Source: Stichopus chloronotus
Taxonomy: Eukaryota > Echinodermata > Holothuroidea > Aspidochirotida > Stichopodidae
DNA length: 64,000 nt
Reading direction: 5' to 3'
Assembly: GCA_021234535.1 (NCBI GenBank)
Contig: CM037842.1
Location: forward strand, 28,860,189-28,924,188
The notes under the pieces were generated by a model. That model ran no database searches. It was not told the origin of the DNA and was given only the letters and a program-made list of their open reading frames with translations. Shown here one piece after another: positions 12,801-25,283 of the stretch. A program made the position numbers and the translations under genes. Each line of letters begins with the position of its first letter. Position 1 is the stretch's first letter.

Positions 12801-14036
12801 CTGGATATGTGAAGAGTGAGTCCTTTGGATTCAAAATTTCTATATTTTCCTTCTTTTTCTATTTGTTAATAAGACTTGTCCGTTACCCTCAAACTGATGG
12901 TGGTGGTGCTCCGTTTTATCTTTACTGCTTTCCTGCATCTCAAGTCTTTGCCTCTCCCCATTACCCCCCCCCCCCCCCGCTAGGATCACCGTAAAAAAAA
13001 AAAGTCGCTAGGATCACCGTAAAAATGTTTTATTAGTTTGTATTCCTCCGGATTATGTAAAAATCCATGGCTTATAATCGAGCGTCTCAAACTATTGGCC
13101 GGCTGAAAGGGTTTGCCACCATCTCAGATTTTTCTCTCGCGAATAGAATGAGCTCAGTATATGATAGAATGATGTGTTAGTATTACACAGCGAATGATGG
13201 GCAAACTCACATACGCTTCTGAGTACCGTACTCAAAAGTTTGTCATAGTAATTTCGGTGAGATCTGTACTGTTCCCAGTTGCATCTGTACCATGCAATGA
13301 GAAGTACCATCGTATGTATCTTATGAATGTCTTGTCAAAGCCCGAGAATGATGCATACTAAACCTTGGCCAGTAATGCTATTCAAATATGAATATGCAAA
13401 TTATAATGGGAGGAAATTTTCCTTCCTAATAAGTTTGTCAGTATATTTAAAAAAAAAAAAAAACGGTGAACTTCCCTAGACCCTACAGGGTTAGGTTCGC
13501 TAACAATTTGGAATTCCATGGTTGTGTTAGATCAAATTGCAAGGGCATGCCATTGACTTGATAGATTTTAGATTGTCCTATCTCGGGCGGGGAGGGGGAA
13601 GTGTTTTTTCCAAAAATATTGAGGGTGCATAACCTTCTGACTAATGTCGTTTTCTAAAATGTTCGGTCACATCAGTTGACCCTTGTCGGTGTGAAAACGA
13701 GCAGACATTTTGGTATTTGAATGCATGGGTACGAAAAAGGTCTTTCAAATGTTGGCGAGAGGAGTTCTAGGTGGCGTGAGATAAATCCTTGCCATTATCA
13801 TCCAGATAGTCACAGGCTGAAATTCAAAATGACAAATGAAAATAGATTTTGCTTCAACATTATTTTCATTATGCATATAAACATATTACCTACAATACAT
13901 TAAAATTTCTCGGCGATAAAAAAGAAAGAAAACTGCGAATTTTTCACAATGGCAGGCAGTTTAATATGTTTTGTCCCATGAAAAACGCAAATTGTGGCGT
14001 CTGAGCTCAACTTTGAGTATGGGGGGGGGGGGGGGG
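9869..14036. repeat. Cluster of five long G/C homopolymers
   Basis: Pure C or G runs of 13 to 16 bases occur at 9869-9883 (C15), 11649-11664 (C16), 12484-12496 (G13), 12964-12978 (C15) and 14021-14036 (G16), all within 4.2 kb of otherwise AT-rich DNA. A CT-rich patch lies near 12230-12290. The word cgctaggatcaccgtaaaa is directly duplicated at about 12978-12996 and 13006-13024. A sixth run (C13) is isolated at 29427-29439. No coding sequence is supported in this interval. Confidence 0.9.
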
Positions 14037-17000
14037 TGAAATATCCTTTGCGACCAGCATGTGTGCTGCCCATAGTCCACTAGACACGTAACTCGTTCAG
14101 GCGTATTCTTTTAGGTACGGATAGTTGTCTGCTTGTAAGGGCATTGCATAATTTGTACTTCTGACTTCTGAATATTCTACTACCGACATCTAATTCCCAT
14201 TTGGTTCCTGTAGCATGAAATTTTGGAATACAAAATTAGTGTGAGACTTTAAAGTTGAACAACTGTTATCGAATCACAACGTCAATAGCCGAATAATGTT
14301 GTCAAATAACATTTGTGTGATTACGTTTCTAGAAAATGAAATAAAGTGAACTTGTAGAGATCTGTCACATTTTGCATTAGTTGCATTTTAGCAACCAATG
14401 TTGTTTAAAATTCAAATATTCAAAATGCCGTGAATTTGCGCCTATCTCGTCTTCACAAATTTAGGAATCCGATTTATTTTCTAAGCTGAGAAATCAGTTT
14501 CATCGATATCATCTGAGGAACATCAACTGAAGATCATTGACAAACATTATTAACGCAAATGGTGGACCTGGAATGAAGAAAAAAAAAATGAGTGTCTCAG
14601 CATGCCATTACAGATATATCAACAATAATAAAACACATTTTTGACAGCCATTTCATTTCAGTTGCTTTATTCAAGGAAGATTAAAATGGATAAAAACAAT
14701 AAATATTACTCTTGTTCTGATTAAGTATCATTATCTCCAAATTATTCTGATAAAGGGGATAAATAACAAACATAGTCTATGAACTGCTTCCTTTTACAGT
14801 GGGCATTTTGAAATTTTATTTTAATCAATGTCTCCAGATTAATATTGACGGTTAGAAGACAATTGTTGTATGATTGGAAGCTTAGCTTAAGGACACCTAA
14901 AGAATGGAGATATATCATCATCAGCATTATTAGTATTATCATCATCATTATTATTATCGTCATTATCATCATCAGATTATCAAACCAATCAACACTTATA
15001 ATAAGCAATTGAAAAAGATAAGATCTTTCTCACAATATAAGAGAGATAAAATCACATGGCATAAAATCTACTGCAGTTCCCATTTGGCTCTTGTTTGTAG
15101 CCAGCTGTATCTCACGAAGTGGATCGCTGTGAGAAATTGCTCATCATGTCATTTTGCGTTGATCTCAAAATCATCTATAAACCATCATCCTCAGGGATAA
15201 AGGTTAGTTACTTCCTTACCTGACATAAAAACAACATATTGATTAAACAAATTTCATACTGGATATGGCAGAACACAAACTTCAATAATTGTACAAGAGA
15301 TATCCACTGACCAACAAAAATAGTTGATTTTATGGATTAATGAGGGGCGGAGACCCGGGGATTGAGGAAAACCCCTTTATAAAAATGGTTGAGCGGATGT
15401 ATTACAACATACCTTTTTAATTAGCTCTGGACCAAACATATTTTCATGTCATTTACTCACGCATCATCTTACATTAACAGCTCTATTTGGATGTACTTCT
15501 AGCCCTTTAATGTTGTATCTCGATTATGCGCAGTCTTCTGATACTGCTATGTTCTAGCACTTGTTTGCATCTAAGACACCTTAAACACTAGCGAAATTTA
15601 CGCAATGAAGAGGTTATTCCCCCATCCTACATTTCTCTCTGTTCCAGAGTCAATCACATTTAACAATCATATTTACAGTGAGCGGAACAAAGTGTTGATT
15701 TTCCTGATTTTTACTGAGTTCATTAAAACTGGAAAATTTGTCACATATTTGCCTCTGAAAGTCAAATATGTTACAGCCACTACAAAAAACAAAAATGTTA
15801 AAGCCCCATTTTGTTTACATAAATATTCCAGTCCATTCCTGTTCGCCTGTTTGATTTAAAGTAACGGTGACTGACGCTAGGCTTTCCAGGAGAGTCTGAA
15901 ATTTTTAGGGCCAACAAAAATGTCAAGACAATTTTCATATTTAAATACTTGAAAGATGAATACATAGTTCATTTTGTGACACGTGATCTTTTCCCGCTAC
16001 TTTATCTTCCTTGAACAATGACAAAGAACAAAGACTGATGATCAGGTGAATGTTAGTAAAATTCATATCCCAGCATTAAGATTTCAATTGTTACGTCGTT
16101 GTATTTTCTTTGAACTTTTGGCCTCCAAAAAACGTATCATCTTAATAATACAGTTTTGATTGATTACGTTAAGCAATAAACTATGAAAGAGACAAAATAC
16201 TACAAACACTTACGTCCAATAACGATCAAATACATGAGTGGCAATCACTATACACTCAACGTGAAATCATGATTTGGTTGAATACGTGAGAAGTAAAAAA
16301 AGTCCATGAAGGGCAAAACACGTTGTAAATAAAACTGATAATCCATTCACTTTGATGGCCTGGCTATTTTGGCGGATCACTTTGATGACTCATTTATTTT
16401 AACTTCTCTTTCAAAACGACTAGATTCTTGGAGTACGTATTTCTCTCACATTAATGTTGATGTTCACTTCCACTCCCTTCATTAATCATTTTTTTAAATT
16501 GTGTTTACTTATAAAACCAATTACTTAGAACTGTGACAAAGAAAAAAATGATTACAGACAATTTTGATTAATTTAAGCCATTCTTAGCCTCGTCACGATC
16601 TCATTCGTAATCAATATTTTTCTGTCGGTGATAATACATCGGTAGGTCGTCAAAAGGAACGTGCCGTTTAGTATTTTGGCCAACTCTACGTGACAGAATA
16701 AATTAGTGAAGTATAATTTAAAGGGAAAAAATACAGATTTGATATAAGAAAAAGAAACGTGGGAGAGAATGATGATACGTGTCTCTTCTAAAAGAACTTG
16801 TTGTACAAATAATCGTCGGCTCTGCAATGAGAGGAAAGGAAAAAGAAAATCTCTCTTCAAATTGGAAATGATTTGTAAGGAAAATATCTAAAATTTGACT
16901 ACAAAATAAAAATTAAAGCAATGAGAAATTACGATAAAAACAAAGATTCACTTATCTAAGGAAATGATTTAGTCAAGAATTTAGATTTTCAATTATCCTG

Positions 17001-17754
17001 GCAAGAAACGTTAGATGCAATGATGGAATTTCGCACTTCTAATTCTGTCGTGAATAATGACTGGGATATGATCCACAGAATGTTGTGTTGAACAGCTCCT
17101 CAGTTGCACCTTTTCACTTATAAGACAGAAAAATGAAAACATATTCATTACAGCAAATTTTTGCTAACAATTTAAAAAAAACATTTTTGGCAAGGGTTTG
17201 TTCTCCAAATGTTGAAATCATGTAAATTAATCCTCTATGTGCACATGAAGTGGGCATCTTTGCATACACTGAACTGTAATGCTTTGTACAAGATTTATCA
17301 ATAATCTGAAAGCAGTTCAAGACGTTTTAAGTCACTTTACAATTCACTTTTTCAAAAAAAAAGAATAAATGTGTCATCATCCTGAGCTGAGGGCATTTTA
17401 ATTTCATGCATTTGAACCAAATCAACATCAAATGAAGCAAAACTGTGAGGAGATGCAAGAAAATGATAAATTATTATTTATTCAATCAGATTAAGTCAAA
17501 GCCATATAATGGATAAAAGAAAGGGACACAGATCAAAAACAACAAGCTCGATAGTGGATCTGATAAGTAAAGGGGAAATGGCTCGCTCTGGAATCGCTGG
17601 CTAATATACTGACTCTTAAGTTACACTATCAGCCAAAATCCATAATTTCTACATTCCAATTTTTAAATCCTTCCATTTAGCATAGCAGTGTTATATTTGT
17701 GGACGTTTCCACTTGATTCAGTTTTCTATTAGGGATTAGCAACCCCTAGATCGA
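14037..17754. other. Non-coding, intergenic or intronic
   Basis: No gene recognised. It holds an (ATC/ATT)n simple repeat at about 14913-14975, which produces a Met/Ile-rich minus-strand frame, and otherwise featureless AT-rich DNA. Short frames such as 15605-15859 plus and 16573-16860 minus have no domain or signal-peptide character and no flanking splice signals I would trust. Confidence 0.5.
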
Positions 17755-17759
17755 ATGCA

Positions 17760-18090
17760 AATATTTTTAGTACCGGTTAGTACTACTGCTTTTGTTATTA
17801 GTTGTATTATTAATTATGTTCTTAGTTACATTATTTCTTATCTTATTACTAATATTATTATTATTTATATTATTATTTACATTGTTAGTTATGTTATTAC
17901 TTACATCATTACTTACGTTATTACTTATGTTATAAGGTATATTATTAGTTATATTATTACTTACGTGATAACTTATATTATTACTTATATTACCATCTAC
18001 ATTATTACTCATATTATTACTTATATTATTATTTATGTCATTAGTTTTATTATTAATTACGTCATTGCTTATATTATTACTTATTTTGTG
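17760..18090. repeat. 12-bp minisatellite open in both directions
   Basis: Degenerate repeats of a 12-bp unit of the type tatattattact, sometimes offset by three bases. Because the period is a multiple of three and stop words are rare in two frames, it gives a 116-codon plus-strand frame of Tyr-Ile/Val-Ile-Thr/Ser units and an 81-codon minus-strand frame of Asn-Asn-Val/Ile-Ser/Thr units. Neither is likely to be a real protein. The array ends about 50 bases beyond the stop codon of the CART-like exon at 18144, so it probably forms part of that gene's 3' UTR or flank. Confidence 0.9.
18046..18051 (-). promoter_or_regulatory. Possible poly(A) signal AATAAA of the CART-like gene
   Basis: AATAAA on the minus strand, 93 bases downstream of the TAA of the six-cysteine exon and inside the 12-bp minisatellite. 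Similar words are frequent in AT-rich DNA, so this is only a candidate. Confidence 0.2.
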
Positions 18091-18143
18091 GTACCGATAA
18101 AATGAATCTGTGGGCCCACAAAGTGTACAACTTGGAACCTAAG

Positions 18144-18281
18144 TTACCTGTTTTCTCGTTCCAAACAGACAAATTTGTTTTCTAGACCGGAGTAGTCGCA
18201 GACGAATCCAAAGGGACAAGAACATCTCCACCTGCGGCGACGGCTTCCGCCCATGCACGGCTCATACTCTGCTGCTCTGCA
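18144..18281 (-). CDS. CART-like six-cysteine secreted peptide, terminal exon
   Basis: Forty-five codons and a TAA stop behind a strong acceptor (pyrimidine-rich tract ending ctcctgttacag). The exon starts in phase 0 on the first cysteine. The six cysteines are spaced C-x7-C-x10-C-x-C-x5-C-x10-C, with core CSCPFGFVC and C-terminal cysteine followed by Leu. Vertebrate CART has the same order (C-x5-C-x11-C-x-C-x5-C-x6-C), a C-x-C-P-x-G-x-x-C core, a basic loop between cysteines two and three, and a final Cys-Leu. CART peptides are secreted neuropeptides. This copy extends seven residues past the final cysteine (LERENR follows within them) and has an Arg-rich run, SRRRRWR, in the second loop. 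Local GC content is clearly above the flanks. An AG|GT word at the stop could be a donor, but the in-frame TAA directly there favours a terminal exon. Family assignment rests on cysteine spacing and the short core, so another small disulfide-rich family is possible. Confidence 0.6.
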   Translation of the reverse strand, partial: CRAAEYEPCMGGSRRRRWRCSCPFGFVCDYSGLENKFVCLERENR

Positions 18282-20836
18282 CTGTAACAGGAGACATAAA
18301 GAGAAGAGATGTAAATACAAATATGTGCATATTCTGCAGAATAAAAATGAGTCGAGACGAAGTAATACGTAAACAACCAAAAAAAAAAAACGTAAAACAG
18401 AAATGATCAATCTATAGTAAACTGAGAAGAAGGGACGAATGGACAATAAAAGAAAATAAATAAGTGAAATAAGACCTGGAAAGCCAGGTAAGCCAATAAA
18501 AAAATCCATAACAGAGGGTAAAAAAAACAAAGCAATGCGTGAACAAGGCAAAAGAAAAGAAAAAAATGAAGACAAGAAAATACAGACGAATAGATAGAAA
18601 CCATGTCAAGATTATAAAAGAGAAGAAAGATATACGGTAACTAAGAGATTTAAAAAAACGAAGAGAGATCGGATATTATGTAGAAAATGAAATATACAAA
18701 AAGATACAAAAACCTTTCAACAATTTAAGATGTTTCTCGTAACTGGGACTCATCACATGTTTTCTTGACTGGCGCACACACCAGACCTCTTGTGATGTCT
18801 GGTTTTCGTGGTTTGCCAGTGTAAACGATTTCCTTGTCCCGTTGCACGTATCTCTTATATAGACTCAAATTTAAAATGTTTAATTTCCTGAATGACGTAG
18901 CAGGGCCTACAATTCGACACACAAGCGATGGCGTTATAGACATGGAGGAAGACATATTCAAACACATTAATGGGGGGAAACAAACTTAAATCATTGTTAG
19001 CTTTGAGTAACAGTGGCGTTCGAGCTGGTTGTGTTGTGTGGTGTAGAATATGGACAGTGTTCTTTTGATAAGATAGTGTCACTAAAAAGAAACAGATTCG
19101 TCATGTCCAGATGACATAACTCTGAAGACGAAATAATTAAATAATAACAACGAGTAAAACAAATATAGAACAAAATAAACATTATTTATTATCATTGAAT
19201 GGGGTTTTTGCCTTAATCTTAAACACTTTCTACTTCGTCTCAGGAGCAAACTTAATCAAATTTAAATATTTCTCTTCGTCTTTTGCCCTCTCTCGTTGTC
19301 AAACCAACAACAATGTCCACACAAATGATTTGCCGCTGAATCATGCCAGTGCCCTATGTATGACCTGTAGTAAATGTTGTGATCCATAGTCCTCTTTGAT
19401 ATGAAAAATGAAATATCCTCCTTGGAAGAAATTCTCAATAAACAGAGACTTTTTCTTTCACTATAATGTAAAATAACCACGGAATGCTGGCTTTTCAACA
19501 TCCCAGTTGCAGGTGCCTAGTTCCCCATGATAGTTCTCCAGTAGTTCAATTGTATGAACCTATAGTTCTTCAATAGTACTTCCCAGTAATTATAGTGCAT
19601 GTACTTAGTTCTCCATGGTATTTCCCGGGAGTTCAAGAACGGAATATATGGTGGCCGTTTTAAGTTAAAATCGGAATCATTGAATTTACTTTTCTGTCAG
19701 TAATAATGCATATTCTCATATCGGTACAGTCAGTGAGGCTTAACTTACACCAATCACATTACATAGGACTGAGGGCATTAAAAAACAGAACCTTAACGTT
19801 TGAGATTCACTTGACCCCGAAGTGCTCTGATCGTTTGGAATAAAATCAACAGACAAGTGGAAAACAGACAAAAAAGTTGAAGAGCGTTCCTAGAGGCGGT
19901 TGCTTCGGAGAGAAGAACATAGAAGGAAAGAAAGATAAATTGAAGAAAACAAATAAGTGTAATAAGCGAATAGGTGAGTAATCCTGACTCCTGGTATTTA
20001 TGACGAAGAAGTGGAACAGGACACTAACAAAAAACTTATAAGGTTAAGTTCGTCCTAGTCAAACGATACGGAAGAGAACATTTCTGCTAGATTTGTCTGA
20101 GATGGTTCTTTCTTTCAACGTTAATTAAAGCGAGTTACTTGGTGCAAATAACTACATCAGAGAAGGAAAAAAAGACACATCTTGAAAAGAAGAAGATATC
20201 GAGTTTCTCATTAAGACAAAAAGACGGGAGGTACCCTATCAAGAAATGATCTCATTTTAGACCCGAGATGAAGTACATCTTGGCGATGATACTCGAATGT
20301 CAAAGAATGATTCATAAATTCTACCGTATCGGATTCAAACTGGTAGCAGAGATGAAGGTTTTAGACTATCAGAGACGAATGTAAACGAGGGAACGTTAAT
20401 GTGGAACAAACTGTATCTTAATGTGGATAAATCCCGTCAAATAAATGTCAGTTGAAAGTTGTGTAGAAACACAGACCCGTTTATCTCAAATTTTAGACTT
20501 TTATTTAAAAATCTTATTAATGCATTAAATGTAATTTTGGGCGACATTCTGCCCGTTTTCTGTAAGATTCTTTTCATCCCCCTTGATTCAATTATGTTGA
20601 AATATGAACAGGAACAAAAGAGATTTCATGAAACAGCTTAAGGTTTGTTATTAAAGTAAGTTTTTATTAGCTCTGATTAAATGGAATATGTATTGATATA
20701 TCACGCATCGTTTTACAGAAATATATATACCACTGACAGACAAAAGAGTTTGTAAATAAAAGAAATAATTTCTTATTGCCAGAATTTAAAACTTTATGAA
20801 AGTCTTTTGACCATAGGTCACAATATTGCTGTTTAA

Positions 20837-21276
20837 AGGAAAACTTCTTTGGTCAAACAAGATTTCAAAGTTACAAAAATGCCACGCAAGAGGGGGATAA
20901 TTATTGCAAAATTATGGCATTGCCTCCTGTGTTCTTTGGCATTAAAACTTTTATTTTGCCTTGAAATTTGACACCAGTGAAAATTGAAATTTGTGTATTG
21001 TGTAGATTTTGCTAACAGAAAATAACAGAAAATGAGGTCCCATCTCTTAAACTGTGGTAGTGTTTCCGTGTAGAAAGTTAAGAATATAAGAAATTTAAAA
21101 GATGTGCCAGTAGGTGTGAGTGTGATATCCCAATTTACCCATAATGCAATGTACCATTTTCGATTGGATATTTCTTTTAAATTCTATAACTTTCAAACAG
21201 AACGTCCGATTGAGATACGGCTGTCACAAATAACGACAGAAAAGTATTCCAAATATTGAAGAAATATCGGTTTCCT
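20837..21276. mobile_element. TTAA-type MITE, second copy
   Basis: The left end AGGAAAACTTCTTTGG follows TTAA (20833-20836). The inverted right end AGGAAACCGATATTTC is followed by TTAG, one change from TTAA. The 440-bp interior is non-coding. The subterminal pairing is imperfect, so the boundary call is weaker than for 282-867 and 40749-41308. Confidence 0.35.
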
Positions 21277-22035
21277 TTAGTTTCTAATCTCCTTAGGGAT
21301 TGTGTTGGAGTGACGTAATACATGTTACAGAAAATTAACAGTCAATCAACAGTTAATTTACGGTGATCTTTCATAACATTAAAGCAAAATGAAAGCAAAT
21401 CAAAGCAAATTCCTGCCTTTCTCAAGTTTTCCCCTGTTTGCTTTTAGACAATTACTTTTATATTATAAATATGACGGCATTTCTTTGTATTTATCCCAGG
21501 TGAAACGGTTCAAATATACTGGATTTTCATCAACTCAGAACTGCTTTTTGTCTCAATCTAAATATAAAGTAAATACAAACGTTATATCTCGAAAATCTCG
21601 TCTTTGAATAAGTGATATGATCAAATAAATCATGAATGGATAAATCAAGCGAAACATTGGTAAAAACCCATTATCTCCACGATTGGTGCAATTTAGCGTA
21701 TCCATCGGCAAATATTTGTATTTCACATAGTGTCTGTTTAACGTGCAGATGTAATTTAGGTTGGGACTTATAGGCTAAATATAGTAATTATTCGAAAATT
21801 AATCGTTTAAGACGGTCTTGCATAAGTTATTACCTGCTACTTGACTGTAATGAAAATCATTAGGTTAGCATTTTTGTGTGTAGTTTACCCTGGATGCAGC
21901 TTATCAGAAGTGGGAAAAGGTAAATTGAGACAATAACGACGAGAAGGTGGTACCAAGCAGCAATGGTTCTATTTAAGCAAACGATTTGTACTGATTGACC
22001 TAACTTTAATACTAACTACTTTTGCTCCCTTATCA

Positions 22036-22037
<2 letters not shown>

Positions 22038-22112
<75 letters not shown>
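22038..22112. repeat. (AT)n microsatellite
   Basis: An almost pure AT dinucleotide tract of about 70 bases, broken only near its right end (ataatata). Self-complementary, able to extrude as a cruciform and likely to vary in length. Confidence 0.95.
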
Positions 22113-25062
22113 ACTTGATAATCATCCGTTTATTACTATTACACACACATATACCTTGCAATTTTATTGCGTCAACACCAATTAATTGAAAGCTTGTATC
22201 ACCAGTTATATGTACATCAGAAGGAGATGATCAACTATGTATAGCTTAAGTTTCAACCCATGACTTAAATAAAAGACGTTGGTACATTCGATCCCAAATG
22301 TCAATTGGAGCATCATCAATGAACACTTTTGATCAGATGTCCTAGAAAATATTTTATTTTCTTTCCTTGCTCGACGAAGGCTACTCTTGATGATCACTCC
22401 AAATGAGGTAACATGATCTAACACTGATTGTTGAAGATTGAGGGATGCGGAAGAGTGATGAGTTAAAAAGGAAAAACATTTGTTATGTTGAAGGTTAAAG
22501 GTAAACTTAATACGCTTAAAACATCAATATTATCTCACTTTTAACCACATGTCCTCATATGAATAATATAGACAGTATTGTTTGTCGTAGTTGCCAATAA
22601 GCCTCTGATTATATAAGTTTGCCGTACTTTATTCCGTCTTCACTTCCACCGAGTTAGGGTTCTTCTAAATGTGAAGATACCTGTTCATTAAAGTGATCGC
22701 TTGGTACAGAAAAAAAATCCAGAAGGATGAGAATATGTTTGACCTTAATTTGGTTGTTCATGAATGGAATACGTCACTCGATAAATGAAAATGACTGACA
22801 TCACTTGAAGAAGCATGGAAAGGGGCAAAAGTGATAATGTAAATCATATTTGAAAATTAACGGTTCTTATTTTAAGCCCCTACATAATAAATATGCAACA
22901 GTATGGGTTTCGCTGGTGTATCAAAAACATGATACTTCTGAAGTCGTCGCTCCTTGATAGGCATCGCAAATTTTAGTATTTAGTGAAACGGAGCACTGTA
23001 TTTTCAAATAACCTACAAACTGATCAGCTCATTACGTTGTAACTGCTCAGCTGTATCTACGAACTGCATTATACTGGCATTCTTTCCATTGGCTTGTTCA
23101 AAGAAGAGCACGGTCAAGCTAGATGAAAACTGTCAACCACTACACAATCGTATTTCACACTTTTTGTCGTAACGTTAGAAGGATTTGAAATTATGTGACA
23201 GAATTTATTACATGAAACCTATTTATTATTCCAACTTATCTGAATGGTGTAATTAAAAAAACCTCTTTTTAGATGTGGAACCTTAATTTAATTGTTTTTG
23301 TTCTTGGCCTACGGGCTCAATGATTTGAAATTCATGTAGCGTAGTTTGATATCCCGTTCAATCAGATGGAAGGTCTGGTGTAATTTGCTTACAGCTCTGC
23401 GCTAGATAATGACTAAACCCTACTACTTGTGAAGAAAAAAAAAAGAAAGTTCGAAGTCAACAGGGGATTTTCCTTGTTAACTTATTTCATGTTAGGTTAT
23501 CCTGCATTCTACAGCTATTGGTCAACAGAAATGTAATTACAATAAAGTTTACCGTGTATATTACAGTATGTTTTTTTTTTAGTTTTCCTACGAAGTATAA
23601 AAGATCCGCCTTGGCAAAGAACCAAACTTGGTCACAATATGTCACACTAAATTTATAACGGTCTCCATAAAAGTTAACGTCTTTCGGTGTCCATGTAGAC
23701 TAGGTAAGCAAGAGATGAAGTTTAAAGGGAAATAGGACGTTTAGAATACACTAACATGACATACTAAAGAAATAGCTTCAGTCATTATCAAACCATTCAG
23801 TGTCATGAATAAACGTCTGCCAAAGCTTCATCCCCTCAAAACATTATGCATGTGATGAGTAACGGAAGATGCATTATTCGAATTTTGAAAAGTTTGGGTG
23901 AACAAATTAGTGTTGAGCAATAAATAAATGAGTTTCCATCTGTGAGAAACTCATTTCTTGAAAAAAAGACTACTGTCCTTCCTTATTGTGAATAATCTAT
24001 CATTCTGCATCCACAAACATAGGTCTAAAAAATATGGATGTTTTCTGTAGAACAAACGCGCTATTTTCCTTTAAAGAAAAACAGACGGGGCTGTAGCCCT
24101 ATTGAAGAAATGCACCCAGCCCATTTTCATTCATCCATCTAAATTAAATGCCATCGTGAATTCTTTGTTTGTAATTAGTTCTTACCCTCAGGTTACTACC
24201 GAAACCTGGGTTAAGGTGTCATACACGCGACTTCAGTATTGGTTAGTTTGCCAATCGTATCATCAGCTCAAGTTAATTTGAGGTTTGATGTAACTGAGAT
24301 CGTGAGGGCCTCACCATTGTACTCTTTATGTGATACCGTATATGGAATCATCGATCTATAACCCTGAATATCGTCTTAATTTACTCAGTAGATGGCGAGA
24401 AATTAAGAGGAAGAGACAAGAGGAGATGTAGAGAGAGATAGTCGGAGAGAGAACGTACAGAGAAAAGAAATCCAACAAATCAACCAGGGAAATAATTACA
24501 GAAATTTATCCTCGATACGATGAGATTCCTAATTATTTGGAGAGGTGGCTGTCGTAATACGATGAGACAGTTGCACAAACTGAACTCTTACAGGAGACGA
24601 CATTTGAAATGACCTTTCATGGACAAATTGACGATCGTATAGAATGTCAGGACCTAGGATTTTCCCTTGACGATCTTGAAAATAGTAGCAAGTGATACCA
24701 CACAGCAACAGATAAAAAGATTGAAAACGTTACGATGTACAGACATTTGCAAAATGTTCCACGACAATTGGAAAAGATGAACCGGACGAAAAGCAAAAGT
24801 GAGAATAAATTTCTAAAACAGGTTCTTTTCAGTTAAGTTTGATGAAGTGTCACATGGAAAAAATATCATTACGTAACGCACTGATCGCACCGATGGAGAG
24901 TGACTCACTATTCCCCGTTATTTATGAACTATTTTTTTTGTGAATTTCAGAAGCGACAGGTGCATTTTTTTTTAAATTTCTTTCTACTTTTCTATCAAGC
25001 CCAATTTTTCAATAAAATGACCAACATTTTCTTCTAACATAATTTACTTGACTGTCTTCCAG

Positions 25063-25104
25063 AAGTCGCGTGATGGAGAGCCAGATGGAGCGGGCTCCGT
25101 GATT
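25063..25104 (+). other. Exon-like segment, possible terminal exon of an unknown gene
   Basis: A strong plus-strand acceptor (gactgtcttccag) is followed by a GC-rich stretch reading KSRDGEPDGAGSVI and a TGA at 25105-25107. AATAAA follows at 25278-25283, so a short coding tail with a 3' UTR of about 200 bases is conceivable. A second frame (SRVMESQMERAP) is also open to a stop. No upstream partner exon was identified and the product is unknown. Confidence 0.2.
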
Positions 25105-25277
25105 TGAGGAAGCCTTGTCTTAAGTAATGCTTAACACAACAAACCCACCAACAATTGTTAATATGTGTTTAATTGTACCTAATGATACAGTGACCTTCAA
25201 GGAATGTTGACAAGAATGTCACTTCTTGAAGTTCGGAGTAATCAGAGTCAGGTGTACAACGTAATACTTATTTTTTT

Positions 25278-25283
25278 AATAAA
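25278..25283 (+). promoter_or_regulatory. AATAAA downstream of the 25063 exon-like segment
   Basis: Canonical poly(A) signal word about 170 bases after the TGA of the exon-like segment. It supports a terminal exon only if that exon is real. Confidence 0.15.

Noticed and set aside
17755..18105. 116-codon plus-strand frame rich in Tyr/Ile/Thr (and the 81-codon minus frame)
   Set aside because: Entirely produced by the 12-bp minisatellite; no start context or domain.
18282..18575. Upstream extension of the six-cysteine frame to a start at 18575, and overlapping hydrophobic frames to 18609
   Set aside because: The extension is T-rich low-complexity reading through the pyrimidine tract and intron; the strong acceptor at 18281 explains the exon boundary better.
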